Assembly: GCF_965363235.1 (NCBI RefSeq)
Contig: NC_134844.1
Coordinates: forward strand, 48,666,872 to 48,730,871
Source: Mytilus galloprovincialis
Lineage: Eukaryota; Mollusca; Bivalvia; Mytilida; Mytilidae
DNA: 64,000 nucleotides
Direction of reading: 5' to 3'
Positions 1 through 12,320 of this stretch are shown piece by piece. Below the pieces are notes generated by a model. The model was given only the letters and a program-made list of their open reading frames with translations. It searched no databases and had not been told where the DNA came from. A program made the translations under genes and the position numbers. Position 1 is the stretch's first letter. Each line of letters begins with the position of its first letter.

Positions 1-2434
1 GAAAATCCAGTTTTAAAAGTAAAGAGTTTTTACAAAACAACAAAAGGCAGATTGCTTCTCAACTTTTTGAAAACATAAAAAATGTAAACAAACATGATTT
101 TTTTTATTTGGATTAAAATAAACTACCTTTATACGAATAAGGGCAGTATATTTGAATGAATCAAATGGTTCTCAAAGTTATTTTTTATAAACATAATCTG
201 AAACGTGGTAAAAAAAAGAACTATTTACACAAAATTGATTTTTCGGATCGTGAAAAGGATCTTGAAAGATCTAATGCTACGAAAACGTTCAAATTATTCT
301 TCAATTATGATAATTAATATTTGTTATTGGAATTGAGAAACACTAGTTTGGCCAAGATCCTCAATAAATTTAAACATTTCAAAGTATGAATAGTTTCAAA
401 AAAGTAAATTTTATATTATGATCCACCAATGTATGTATATTGTTATATCCTACAAGTTACACTCGTCACTTGAAACTTTTGTTTAAACATGGACCTCTAC
501 GCATAAAGACAATCCATATTATCACTTGCTCAAGATATATAAACAGGGGATTTTATTTGTACAAGTACAAGTACAAATAATACAAACAAATTATTATGTG
601 TGCATTTGTGAATATGCTATTTGTAAAATAGTTGGCTGATAGTAGGATGAACGTTGTTATTGTCATGTGAAGTACTCATTTATCACAAGTTATAGGAAAA
701 CTACATTTTGTATATTGGATCCTAAAATCTACATTTCAATCAGACATAATTCACCTGACCTCGATTTTGCCTCATTTCATAGATGAAGGTTTAGTTTTGT
801 GGTCAAGTCCGTATCGCGGATTGGTTTAGCTATAATAGGATAACTGTCTGTTGTTAAGATTGTACGGTGTACATTTTCGACTTCTGCAAGGTTTTAAATA
901 ACATTGACCTCATTATCATGCATCATTTTGCAATGTTCGTTTTATGTTGTTTTCCATATATGATGTCAATTGTATTTGATATATTGAATGGTAGTAAGAT
1001 GTCTATGTTTGGCGGTCGATCAGGGTTCATATACTTTCGACCTTATGTTCCGAATTAATTGACCAAACATAACATTTACATTTGTCAGTTTCTCAGGTAC
1101 TGTAAGGATCGGAACACCTATATTTGGTGAACGGGATGTTTATAAAGATTACTATGGCATGGTTCCTCTGACCTTGATCCCTTTTTATGATTCATTGACA
1201 ATCTTACGCGTATTTGACGCGTCTAGTAAAAACCCTTCATAGTACAGACGTTCAACAAATATACTATCATATAAGTACAAGACATTTCAGCATTTTCGCT
1301 CTGGTATATTTTTAGTCTGTACTCTGTAGTATATAGTTATCTCATTGGAAATTAATACACATTTGCTATGTTGTATATAAAGATACATAGAACTAAAGAA
1401 AGAGTTGTTACACAAAAATGTTGGTTATTGTTCAATCTCAAATTGTTCATGAAAGATGCTGTTTTTGCTATAAGTTTTTGATTGATGGTTAACATTTTTG
1501 TTAAACGTTGTATACCCATATTATGGGCTAAATAGTCTATCTGAATTGTATTAGACCGATTCTCAGAGCTAAATTTTTCACACGGATTAAGACACGTTTT
1601 GAGTTGGGTTTTTTTTTTACTTTCAAGGTGAAGTGTTGAAAAATAAAAATAGCTTTCATGTTCTTTCTTATCAAAACAGTTACAAGCTTCAATTAGTTGC
1701 AAGTATATTAGAAATATTGATTTATGATTACTAGTATTTAGTATGTTCACGCATTATCTTTCACGATCAAAATAATGCGTTGCCTGATCTTGCACGATCA
1801 AGTTTGATGAAAATTCAACAAAATTCAAGGTTTTCATAAACAAATTAACGCTTTTAAGGGAATAGCATACTTTTATTTTATTGTACTATTAGTTACACCA
1901 AAGATTAAATTTCAAATATATCATAATATATTGAAATATGACCATTATATGTACAAATAGCGTGGGTTTTTTTAATTGACTCCATAGACATGCATTGCGC
2001 TTTTTGTGTTTTTTCATAAAGTACTGCATATTTTTCTTATCTTATTACACAGTTATGTTGAGGGAGTTGGACCATTTTGAAAGACACATTTTTTGTTCGG
2101 ATTTGTTCCGTGTTTTGAAAATTAAGCGATTTTTTCCAAAATTCTGAACAAGAATTTGCATTAAATGTCTTTCATGATCCGGTACCAGAGCTTTCACGAT
2201 CGCAATACATGACTTATGTTAGATATTCTTTCACGATCATTTATCTCGTTAAACCGAATGACACCCGTGCTACTGTTAAAAGAGGGGCCAACATGTAGGA
2301 TATATTTTACTGTAAAGAAAGTTTATTAACAAAACAATTTTCATACTTGATGAAAAATAAATCTTTGCTTGCTTATTCTCTTGTTTTATCGTTTTCGACG
2401 TGTTAAACAATGTTTTAAGTAAGATATAAACCTC
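1..2434. other. AT-rich intergenic DNA, no gene seen
   Basis: I see no splice-flanked open frame, RNA gene or clear transposon here. The longest open frames (about 60-130 codons) begin at non-ATG codons and have low-complexity translations. A motif close to TTTCACGATC recurs at roughly 1757, 1791, 2169, 2192 and 2231, perhaps a decayed tandem array. Confidence 0.5.
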
Positions 2435-2477
2435 TAACAGTCCATTCTGTAAAAAAAATGAACAGAATGGACTGTTA
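2435..2477. repeat. Near-perfect 16-bp stem hairpin
   Basis: The 16 bases starting at 2435 recur as their reverse complement ending at 2477, with an 11-base A-rich loop. There is no adjoining gene for it to regulate. A short foldback relic is likely. Confidence 0.6.
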
Positions 2478-3394
2478 TCGGCTTATATCCCTTACGGAAA
2501 TCTGTTACGAGTTATAGCATGACCTTGTATATCAGTTGCTGCGTATACTATTATATTGTGTTTCTCATATTTTTGATAAATCTATGTATAGTGTTTTGAG
2601 TATGATACACAGGAAAGCTCCCAATACAAAACAGATTTATATTCTACATAAACTCATTCCATATTAAGCTATTAAGGTGGTATGGGTGTCTTCCGCCATC
2701 TTGGATTGTAAAAAACAGAGAGACTACGGTCCAAATTTTCTATCAAGTTAGCAAAGTTTGATGCAGGAATGTAGATATTTTATGTGAATTTTCATTTAAA
2801 AGAACAAATTTATACCAAGAGAATAACATATAAATATCAATATTTTTACAGGTGAAGATTAATTTTGGTTGTTTTTAAATGTTTTTAAATTGGCATTTTA
2901 AGGGGAGGTAACCATAAAACAGTGCATTTTCTGAAGGAATCTACATGGAATTTTCCTTTTTTTGTATTTTAGCAGGAAAAATCGCACGGTGACCCTTTCT
3001 TTTCTTTTGATATTCCCAAAGCATTGTCTGAAAGCTATTTTTTCTAATTTATTTAACAATTCTATCATTTTGTTTAGTTTCTAATCACAAAATGGTGTTT
3101 TTTCGTGTATAATCCATACAAAATGTGTAATTTTCTTCACAATCTGTAGCTTGAGAAAATGCGCGTTGACCTATAATTTTGATTATATTTTTGAAGATAT
3201 ATCAATAGATACTACGTTTTGACAATTGTATAGAGTTATGTATTATTTATGTTCCCAGTGAGTCTTTAAGGGATTTTTCAAAAAGTGATGCTTTTCTACT
3301 TCAGGAATAGTTAACTTTAGTTGTATTTGGCAAAACGTTTAGATATTTTGGTCCTCAATGCTCTTAAACTTCGTACTTTTTAACCTTTTTATTC
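2478..3394. other. Non-coding stretch, unassigned
   Basis: A block beginning near 2662 with TTAAGGTGGTATGGG resembles the end of a TTAA-target element, but I found no matching inverted end. No supported gene lies here. Confidence 0.3.
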
Positions 3395-3475
3395 GATTGT
3401 CACTAATGAATCTTGTGAAGACGAAACGCGAGCAAATACTTAATTTCAATCCCTGTATCTTTGATGAGTTTATTT
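3395..3475 (+). repeat. Mussel dispersed repeat C, degenerate copy
   Basis: It carries the order of words seen in other copies in this window (GACGAAACGCG, then a 'cctgtatctttgatga' segment). Other copies are at 7825, 10262 and, reversed, 35515. From memory this family is very common in Mytilus. There is no coding content. Confidence 0.45.
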
Positions 3476-3552
3476 ATTAAACTCACCTTAGATAGCTTGT
3501 TTTTGAATTCACAGTGATGATATAGTTAGAAACTAAAAATAATAAAATACAA

Positions 3553-3745
3553 AAATTGAGAAAGGAAATGGGGACTGTGTCAAACCGACAACAACCAAAC
3601 CATAGAGCAGACAACAGCTGAAGACCACCAATGGGTCTTCAATTTAGCGAGAAACTCCCGCAATCGTAGGCGTCCTTCAGCTGGCCCCTTAAAAAATATG
3701 TATACGAGTACTGTGATAATGGACGTCATACTAAACTCCGAATTA
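3553..3745 (-). repeat. Mussel dispersed repeat A
   Basis: This is the reverse complement of the better-preserved copy at 40258-40472. It shares the GGGGCCAGCTGAAGGACGCC-type core, the 'cattggtggtc' segment and the terminal 'ccatttc..ctcaatttt' block. Diverged copies in both orientations across the window mark it as a mobile or formerly mobile family. Confidence 0.6.
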
Positions 3746-4078
3746 TATTTTCAGTATTTTCATTTTCATTTTTTATTTATCATAATTGAATGGTGCTTAA
3801 TGTGTATACTTTTCTAGCATATGAAAAATTTAACATGCAATTTCATGTATTGGATGTGTGTATTTCTGCATAAAGAAATTTTATTTAATCATTAATAAAC
3901 TAATGGTACCACAAGTACACAGTGTGTTAAATTGTCGTATGTTTTGGGTTTCTTTCTTTAATGAGAGAAGTTGCCCTCAACGATTCAGGCTTTTCTGAAA
4001 ACAGCAGTTTTCTTGATATTATAAATTACATGGTAGGTTTTATACTATTAGACATTCATTGAATAGTGTCCATTACAG

Positions 4079-4167
4079 GGTTTATTGTGCGTGGTAAAAG
4101 TCATCCTGGAAAAAGTACCAAACGCAAAAAAGGACTGTTAACCACAAACGACTTGCAGCAGTTTAAG
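4079..4167 (+). CDS. Candidate internal exon, unknown protein
   Basis: A pyrimidine-containing acceptor (CCATTACAG) precedes 4079 and a GT donor follows AAG at 4167. The 89-base segment is open with two leading bases followed by 29 codons. Its peptide is basic, beginning FIVRGKSHPGKSTKRKK and ending in a Leu-Gln-rich stretch. I do not recognise it. No partner exon is assignable, so this could be chance or a transposon fragment. Confidence 0.2.
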
Positions 4168-4534
4168 GTATCATTTTCAGCTTAAGTTCAATGGCGAGTG
4201 TAATATGTAAGTTTTGATTCAAAATGCATCATTTGAATCAGTTTTATAATTTCCAAACCATTTCGCTTGTCATCAAATTCGCTTTTGCCTTTACGCAAAT
4301 TAAAGTGAAAAAAATATGTTACATATCATATTTCAAAAAGTAAATATCAATGACCAAAGATACTTTATCTTACATTGATTCAAACAATATCTTTATGTCC
4401 TTTTTGCTCTTCCTCTTTCGAGTAGAAAACTACATCAACGATAGTTATTTATTTGGAATGTTTCAAATCACAAACGCAAACTTCAATCATTTTATTTTTA
4501 AGTAATTTATTTGTAGTATCAGTTTGTCATTATC

Positions 4535-4618
4535 TCATGAAAACCCAGCAGCAACGACACCAAGGGTGGCGACAATTTTTATAGTTACAGCATTGTTTTC
4601 TGTCTGTCCACAATCCTC
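4535..4618 (-). CDS. Candidate terminal exon, minus strand
   Basis: A good acceptor (CATTTTTCAG) sits just upstream in the minus sense. In one frame the exon gives a Gln/Asn-rich start, then a hydrophobic run (VTIKIVATLGVVAAGFS) and a TGA stop at 4535. A second frame is open to 4530 and is cysteine-rich. If it joins the exon at 6472-6592, which ends in phase 1, the cysteine-rich frame would be used. I cannot decide between frames, and the function is unknown. Confidence 0.25.
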   Translation of the reverse strand, partial: EDCGQTENNAVTIKIVATLGVVAAGFS

Positions 4619-5099
4619 CTGAAAAATGAAGGTCAATGTTATTAGTAAAAATAAAATGAGTAAAACGCAAATTTAGATCTTTAACAATGTTTGGATGAAT
4701 TGTTTTTATTTTGTAAATCATATTGCTGGAAAAAAAAAAGATTCTAATGATTTAAATGTAACCTCGCGCATTTCTGATTACATCTTCGATAAGTTGTTTA
4801 ATAAAAAAAGTAGGTTTCATTATCAACTGTTGTGTTTCTAATTTCGATTAAATCAGAAATCTATAATCTGATTCATGAAGTATTTGCGGCAACTTATATA
4901 TTATATTTACTTTTTTTACATTATACTAAACTTAGAAGTATTCTCTTACGGTAGAACGACTGAAAATATTACTTCATACAAAAGACTTATTAGTGACGAA
5001 CGAATCAAAAATACATTTAAAAGCCAAATTAGGTATTACGTTTAAGGACATTGAGGAACAAAATTGTATAAAAGATTTTACCGAATTGAGATGAAGTAA

Positions 5100-5260
5100 A
5101 AAGTAGGATTTGAAAAATATAGAAATCTAAGGAAAATGCTAACTAAAAGTCGTTTATCAAATGGCAAAATTAAATGCGATAATTCATCAAACGAATAAAA
5201 AACAACTGGCGTCTTCCTGAATTTGTACAGGCATTTCCTCATTTAGAAAAATGGCAGATT
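5100..5260 (+). repeat. Mussel dispersed repeat D
   Basis: It contains the 'atggcaaaatt', 'catcaaacgaat..aacaact' and 'gtacaggcattt' words in the same order as other copies (8465, 18392, 29575). From memory this is a frequent Mytilus repeat. It has no open frame. Confidence 0.45.
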
Positions 5261-5485
5261 TAAACAGGTGTTATAGCTATGTATATCTCGTACTTGAAAG
5301 ACAGTGGTGAAATTCTAAAGATCAAACTGTCAAATAACGTTGTGTTATTATCTTAATAACTTTAAAAACAAACAAAATTTCAAAAAAGCTAGCAAACTAA
5401 ACTATCCCCATTGACCGTGTAACACGTATGGAATACGCACACCAACATAATTGTATGTTTACAGTTTCCATGTGTAAGCTTTTAG

Positions 5486-5845
5486 TTGATTGACTGTTCT
5501 GGAATAACCTTTTCACAGATGATCTCGGATATGTTCCTTATGTAGATCCTTCAATCCCCTTCCGTTTTCACGAAGGTGACTACCGAATTAGACCATTTAC
5601 CGGGTTTGTGATAACATGAGCACCACGTACGACGAATGTCACATATGGAGCAGGATCTGCTTACCCTTCCTGAGAACATGAGATCACCCTTAGGTTCGTG
5701 TTGCTAAGTCTTCAGTTTTCTATGGTTTGTCTTGCGTACTATAATTTGTCTGATCGTCTTTTTCTTTGTTAGTCATAGCGTTGTCATTTTATTTTGATAA
5801 ATGAGGTTGACTGTCCCTCTGGTATCTTTCGCCCCTCTTTGTTAA
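5486..5845 (+). mobile_element. 3' tail of a Penelope-like retroelement
   Basis: The segment matches the 3' part of the reverse-transcriptase element at 38230-39487. Shared blocks are 'gatctcggatatgttcctta', 'ctaccgaattagac', 'gagcaggatctgct' and 'tccctctggtatctttcg'. Only the last few hundred bases are present, as expected of 5'-truncated retroposition. It is clearly dead. Confidence 0.6.
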
Positions 5846-6471
5846 TAAAACAAAAAGTGTTTAGAAGGTAAGATATGAACATTTGTCAAACTTAACCGTT
5901 TCTTATATTCCTTCATATTATTTTGACTTGCAAACATTAGTAAAACTTAAACGTTTCATAAATTCTTTATAATTGTTTTGATATGCAGTTAAATAAATAG
6001 TGCTATGTTATTGCTTAAACATACAAAATAATGCAATATTACACAAAATATATAGAAATGCAATAAAATTGCACCATAACAACTAAATGTTTACTGAGAC
6101 ACTAAATATTTTGGCCAATTAAGCTGACCTCTTCTAAAAAGTGACACAAGTATATTTAACTGATCTCTGGTTGCATCGTTATTGAGAATAAAAGATTATA
6201 TCATAAACATGCGGATGTCTATATCTATATCTCAGGAGTAAGTGTTAATTGATGAGATTTAATAATACAGAATAGCGTTAACGTCCTTCCTTTTTGAGAT
6301 TAAGTGTTGATGTACAAATATTTTGTGATTCTTATTGATGTGTATGTTTTCCTTATTTTAGGGTAAACAGGGTAAGTGTAAATCTAAAATTATTTGAAAA
6401 TACTTCCCGATGTATATATTTTATTTGATCTCAAGAGCTGTTTAGATCTAAGAATATTTTGTACCACTTAC

Positions 6472-6592
6472 TAATGTTCATGTCCTTCTTGGTCTCAAGT
6501 GAAGACTCTACTGATAACTCTAAACTCAATACAAGAGCATTAAGTGCAACTGCTGCTATCAGTACAACTATTGGTACCTTTCTCCTATTTAA
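6472..6592 (-). CDS. Candidate transmembrane exon, minus strand
   Basis: The acceptor TTTATTTTCAG and strong donor A|GTAAGTGG bound 121 bases that stay open for 40 codons. The peptide begins LNRRKVP, then has a 17-20 residue hydrophobic run (IVVLIAAVALNALVLSLEL), then an acidic/polar stretch. Positive residues before the hydrophobic run suggest a signal-anchor or single-pass membrane helix. No start codon lies in it, so it would be an internal exon. A candidate 5' exon on the same strand ends at 9928 and a terminal-exon candidate lies at 4535-4618. I do not recognise the family. Confidence 0.4.
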
Positions 6593-7000
6593 CTGAAAAT
6601 AAACAAATCGGTTTTTATGTACAACAAACGTCGCCTGTCATTAAATATCACATTAAAACGTTGATTTTTTGTACGGTTAAAACCTTGCCTTTAAACAGTA
6701 GTTCCCAGTAAAAATAAGTAAACATTAAGCATCTGCTATTCTAGCAATGTACTTCTGTATTTTTGAGAGCTATGCTAGGAGCGTGTATTAAATTTTTCAA
6801 TTTCTGCTTGTTACCTGTAGAATATCAAGTGTTTCTTTTTTATGTAATTGTACACTTACTTCTAATAACAATTCACTTATAATTAGTTTGCAGACATTTT
6901 GATGAAATATTTTATATTTTGTTTAAATAATGGAAACAGGAATAAGTACTGAATCTTCATTACTTGTCACCAAATTAAAACCCACAAAAAAACATAAAAT

Positions 7001-7424
7001 AGAATGAAATTCAAAACAGTATTGCTGTGGCCATTGATTGACACATTAAATTCATCCATTGACTGGGACAATTTACGTGAACGTTTGTCTGTAACGACCA
7101 CTGTTCACGACGTAGCTACGATAGACATTTAAACTGTGGGCCTTTAATTATAAAATAATTCGAAAAATTAATCAGGAATAATCTTTATGTTTTGATTTAT
7201 ACAATTGATATAAATCAAAACATCGTGTTATTCCTAATTATTTTTTCGAATTACTTTATTAAGGTGTTGAGGACCTTTGGTGACTACATAGTTTAAGTGT
7301 CTTTAAAAAGTACATAGTGAGCAGTTGTCGTTACATACAAACGTTCACCTAAATTGTCTCAGTCAATGGATGAATTTAATGTGTCAATCAATGGCCACAG
7401 CCACACTGTTTTGAATTTCATTCT
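7001..7424. mobile_element. Foldback MITE, copy 1
   Basis: The first ~200 bases return as an inverted copy at the end. The outer ends read AGAATGAAATTCAAAACAG and its complement, and the centre is 'ttttgatttata' against its complement. A second copy lies at 62246-62690. It has no coding capacity and presumably depends on a transposase elsewhere. Confidence 0.8.
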
Positions 7425-7824
7425 ACATGCAATTGACACATAAGGAATTTGAAACGATCAAGTCGAAGAACAAATGATAAAGCCATTGCTAAAAACATCA
7501 ATAATGCCGGATCAGTTTTTAATTTTGTTGCTTAATTTGAAATTTTAAAGAAAGGATAGTATATGTCTGCATGAAGCAGAGGACATTTCATAATTGATGA
7601 ATTGACAATGGCAGAAAACCAGACCTGTTCTATTCATGAACCTTCATTGACATAAAAAAAAATATATTTTGTAACAAAATAAAAATAAAAGAATTCCCGA
7701 TTGTCAATAATTTTGAAGATATGAAACATTTGGTGAATTCAAGGGTGTTTTGGTCATAAACTGACTTTTGTCTGTACGGAAGGAGTTTTGTAAACATGTT
7801 AACTATAGAATCCTGGTGATTAAA

Positions 7825-7893
7825 TTAAAGACGAAACGTACTTCTTGGTTACAAAACTATAAGCCTGGTATCTTTGATGAGATTAAGTAATAG
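7825..7893 (+). repeat. Mussel dispersed repeat C fragment
   Basis: It shares 'aagacgaaacg' and 'cctggtatctttgatga' words with the copies at 3395 and 10262. Confidence 0.4.
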
Positions 7894-8464
7894 TATTTAT
7901 CGTTTATTTTTGAGTTCTTGCGATTCCATCCCCTTTTATGTGCTACCTTGATTTGTTTTCTTTCATTTTACAACTAACTACGACATTTGGACATTTATAC
8001 ACTTCTTTTACCTAAATTTATCTTTCCACAAGATAAATTCATATTATAACATCTAAGAAAAGTTTCTAAATCAACTACGTATTTTTGCGTGAAAATTAGG
8101 ATGCAACATCCTGTAAGTAATAAGTTTTCTACAGCTACATCACAACTTTTAACCGATATAGTTGCATCAATGAGAATTTAGTTAATCAATTACGACGACT
8201 TCCACCTCTTTATTGATTTTCGATATTGTGTTTTCTTGGTGTGTAATGATGCTATATTTGATTGAAACATAATACAAATACTACGACTAAAGAAACTCTA
8301 ACGAAGGAATAACACAATAACATCAATAGTTTTCTTCATAAAACAAAAATATTAGGGTAGTAATAATAGTAATAGTAGGAAAATCTGCGACAACAACGTC
8401 TCATGTTGAATTAGCTGGAGTTCATCTTTGTTGCTAGATTTGTAGCAAAAAAAGTAAAATAACA

Positions 8465-8540
8465 ATAATACTGATCTACAAGGGAACTTCAACATGGAAA
8501 TTCCCTAATCAAACAACAGAATCAAAAGCTCATGAACATC
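8465..8540 (+). repeat. Mussel dispersed repeat D fragment
   Basis: It contains 'gaaattccctaatcaaa' and 'aatcaaaagctcatgaacat', the order seen in the other D copies. Confidence 0.4.
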
Positions 8541-8789
8541 AAACAAATTCACAAACACAGTAGTATTCAAAATGAGACATGTTATCTACTTAAAAGCATA
8601 TATGAATTGAAACCAACTTTTCATTTATTTGGAATCGTCACATTACTGACGGCAACTGTTCCCTCTCTGTCGTATATATATATTTATAATCATTTGTTAA
8701 ATTTGTGAAACGATGTGATACAACCGCTCTTTTGCTTTACCCTTTACCATAATATTCATTTCCAAAATATGATGTATTACACAGGCAAA

Positions 8790-9000
8790 TTTCACTCACA
8801 TAAATTTCACGTGAATTTAAATTCATGTGAATCTCACGTAAAATTCACATGAATTTCACCTCAAACGAGCTTATACGTGAAACTCACATGCAATTAGTTT
8901 TTGTGAGTTTCACGTAAATATCATGTGAAACTCGTGTGTGAATTTCATATGAAAATCACGTGAATTTTTTTCATGTGAAAATGACATGAATTTGTAAAAA
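8790..9000. repeat. Palindromic TTCACGTGAA-like array
   Basis: About a dozen variants of TTCA-C/T-G/A-TGAA follow each other in about 210 bases. The first, at 8806-8815, is a perfect TTCACGTGAA. Each unit is itself palindromic, so the block can fold in many ways. The core CACGTG is an E-box, but regular repetition far from any gene suggests a short satellite rather than an enhancer. Confidence 0.7.
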
Positions 9001-9584
9001 AGAGTTATTCAAATAACAACTTGATTTTAAAATTTAATTAAAATCATTAAATATAGTAATTTTTGTTGTTGTACATTTCACACAAAATTCATGTAAAAAA
9101 AGGTTTAGCGGTATACAACCAGGTTCAATTCGTCGTTTTCTACATTTGACAATGCCTGTACCAAGTCCAAAATATAACAGTAACTGTTATTGTCCATTCG
9201 ACGTTTTATTTTTTTTTATCATTTGATTTTGCCATTTGATTATGGAATTTCCAATTTTAATTATCCTCTTAGCTCAGTATTTTTGTGATTTTACATGTTC
9301 TATAAAAAAGACTCTCCTGTAGAAATAACCGACTCCGTATATACATGTATTGTATCAGGTCACCAGGACACTTTGTAAGGAAATTATTCTTACCAACCAA
9401 CTTAAAAAAGCGGAAACACAGTTGACTTTAAACTCTTAGTTAGAGAAGGTAAAAACATGCCAAGTTGGTTAATATAAATTGTGTTTTTCTGTTTATATGG
9501 GCTTTAGAGGGTAACTGAATCAACTATAAATTGACTAAACTTCAAAGCATATAAATGAACCAAAATTTAAAAAAAAAAAACATA

Positions 9585-9690
9585 CAAGACAAAGACTAGA
9601 TGCTCCTAACTTGGGAAGGCGTAAAATGCAGCGGTGGTTTATATCATGTTTTGTGATATACCAGCCTCCCCCTTTACCTGTAGCTAATAT
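9585..9690 (-). repeat. Mussel repeat fragment (GCGGCGGGG type)
   Basis: It is related to the block at about 36745-36830 (gctcc..acttggga.aggcg..atgc.gcgg.gg). From memory, in fuller mussel copies this segment is continuous with repeat A. Confidence 0.35.
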
Positions 9691-9927
9691 TGACTAACGA
9701 AATGTATAGTAATACGTACAGTAAAACTCAGTTTAAAAGTCAGAGTCTGATGGCAGTTTTAACGAAAGTTATAATTGGCCAACTTAGTATTACTTAAAGG
9801 TTCAAAACCACTTTAAATTCAATATTTTGTCCAAGACATATATTATACAATTATTTTTTTCAAATATGTCTATATCTAAATTTTGTTGATTTCATTTGTC
9901 TGTTTTATTTTCAAAACAACTACTTAC

Positions 9928-10130
9928 CTTTACTACTGCGTGTGTGTTTCAACCATATGTTCAGAGCCAACTATGCATGGTCACAAACACTCACTTAAAA
10001 CTAGCTGATCATTCAGTAGTGTAAATGTCAGGTAACAGATGTATCCCATTTAGTAGTTTAAAACATAATTATTCGTCACGTTTCCAATTTTCTCTCAATA
10101 ATTATTAACCTTTGTAATGTTTGACCTTAC
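9928..10130 (-). promoter_or_regulatory. Candidate promoter and 5' non-coding exon
   Basis: In the minus sense a TATATATAAA element at about 10160-10169 is followed by sequence ending in a strong donor AAAG|GTAAGTAG at 9928/9927. The short frames before the donor close within a few codons, so this would be a 5' untranslated exon. Candidate coding exons on the same strand lie at 6472 and 4535. The start point is an estimate. Confidence 0.3.
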
Positions 10131-10261
10131 ATTTATATTTAATAAAAGGTGACTGACATTTATATATACTTCCTTACAATTTTACGAATACTGTTGTACA
10201 TGTGTTAGTCGTCTACTACCGTTGCATAAAAATATCTGCAGTTTCATTACATATAACTTTG

Positions 10262-10310
10262 AGTCTGGCGTACTAAATTATCATCCTGGTACCTTTGATA
10301 ACTTTTTGAA
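10262..10310 (+). repeat. Mussel dispersed repeat C
   Basis: It is close to the family core: 'gagtctggcgtactaaatta', then 'cctggtacctttgataact'. The reverse-orientation copy at 35515-35745 carries the same core. Confidence 0.6.
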
Positions 10311-12320
10311 CGAATGAAGTCGATGTTACGACGCCAAGTTAAGCAAACAAAAGTTTTAATAATTGCTACGGTACATTATCCTTTTGGGTGAAAGCAAAGA
10401 AAGTATTGCTAGAAGTCTTAATTGTGTATTCATGGAGAATTTGTGTATACATGGGAACATGCCTTATTCGCAACTATTCGTGTGTGAATATTTCTTTTAA
10501 GTACAAGGACCTGAGTTAAAACGCAATTCGGAGATAATATATCAACTAAATAGCACGTTCACTTCAACTGTCCATTCACATAATATCACAAAATTAATAG
10601 CCAGTTGTCTAAATCGTCATAACCAGCAAAACGTGTGAGGGTCTAGATTTAAAACAAACTGTTATTTAAATCCATTATACATGCTTGTCCCTGTTACAAG
10701 TCCGATAACTCTTGTGTTTTATTTTATGTTTTCAAAGTTTACGTTTAAGTTTAAGTTACGGCGAAATTAGTTTGTTGATAAATATTTGGTGTCATCTGTT
10801 TAATATTTTTACAAATTTTAGATACCATACTATGTTAAGTTTTTAATTTTGTACACACACCTGTTTATTGTTTCAAAGTGCATGCCCGACACGAGCTGTT
10901 TTTTTATAGTTATGTGTGTCGTTGGGTTGATGTGTTATTGGCGAATAGCCTCAAACCTTTTCTTCTTAAAACTACAGTCAGTTGATTTTTTTATATATTA
11001 TTCGTCTTTTGTTTTATTTCGGAAACGAGGTAAATATGGAGCTATGTTACAACCAGTTATGTTACATAATAGTATATCTGTAACACGTGATTTCGTTATA
11101 ACTACTAAGGTTATGATAAGATCTTTAAAAAACAAGTTATCTGAAAGATTAAGCATTCATTATATTGCAGGTCTTTTGAAAGATGCCAGAATAAACTATG
11201 AAAGATAATTGAATGATAATTAACTAAACTTAGCATACACTGTTATCGACAACAAAAATTGCAAATCTGAGAATTTATATTCATGATGTTAATGTTGCAT
11301 GGAACATTTGTAGACTGGCTGTCAACTTCACACACAGATCTCGGTATGAACAATTAATTATTGATTAATTTGTTAAAAGGACGTCACGTCAATTTCAAAG
11401 TCAAAGGTCAAAAGTAAATTGTGATATCATGCTAAAACAACATAACTTAATGATACACTCAATGTTACAGTTTATGACAGTTTATCACCTACTTTTGTTT
11501 AGATCCAGACACAAGTTTCCATTTTCTGTTTATTAAATAAATGAATCTTTGATTACTATAGAGTTCCAACAATAAAATTTTGAATAATTACTTAATTATA
11601 CAAAACTGGATTTTAACCGACTTCCAAACGGCACAAGCTTCTTCTATGAGGAGTACATAAAATACATCAATGCGTAAATTCAAATTCGTAAAATTCGAAT
11701 TAACATCAAAATTTTCCTCATTTTTAAAGTTGGACTCGCATGCGACGTTTCAGTTAATTTTCTTTTTATCGGAACACGTCATGATCATCTGTTTGGTATG
11801 TTCAAATAGAGATCGTTATGTTGAAAGCTGTGCATAATGACGAATTATAAAAATACAAATTACTTTGTCTCTAAGAAAACTCGCGACTATTTTCTTTAAT
11901 TTTACAGAATAGGTGCAATATAGGGACTCTGATATGTATCAATGATCACTCTATTAAACGTTTAGAGTTGGAATTATATTTCGAAGTTCGGTATTTTTAT
12001 GATTTGACTTTTTTCTTATAAAGGACACCATGGGTTCAGTACAAAAAATAAAATATTAAGGTAATTTATATCAAAAATAGTTGACAGAACATGTAAACGC
12101 ACCTTTGTTGCGATGTCATCGACAATACAAATCTACTTTACATATATACGTGTATACCGTCTTTTGTGTAAACTCACATTCTATAACATGAAATTCTTTT
12201 CTTTTGGAACAAATCGCGTATGATGTATCCTCTGTACACGACTAAAATGCAATGCAACATTTTGTTTTTTGAGTTTCTAAAGAAACGACACTATTGTAAT
12301 AAACTGATAACAAATGAAAT

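Noticed and set aside
867-1058. 63-codon open frame as a gene
   Set aside because: It starts at GTG, has no splice or family support, and lies in AT-rich DNA. Many such frames in the window also begin at non-ATG codons.
10849-11208. 119-codon frame with hydrophobic stretches as a membrane protein
   Set aside because: It starts at TTG, and the equivalent sequence in the duplicate (about 41884-42240) is broken in several places. There is no sign of coding constraint.
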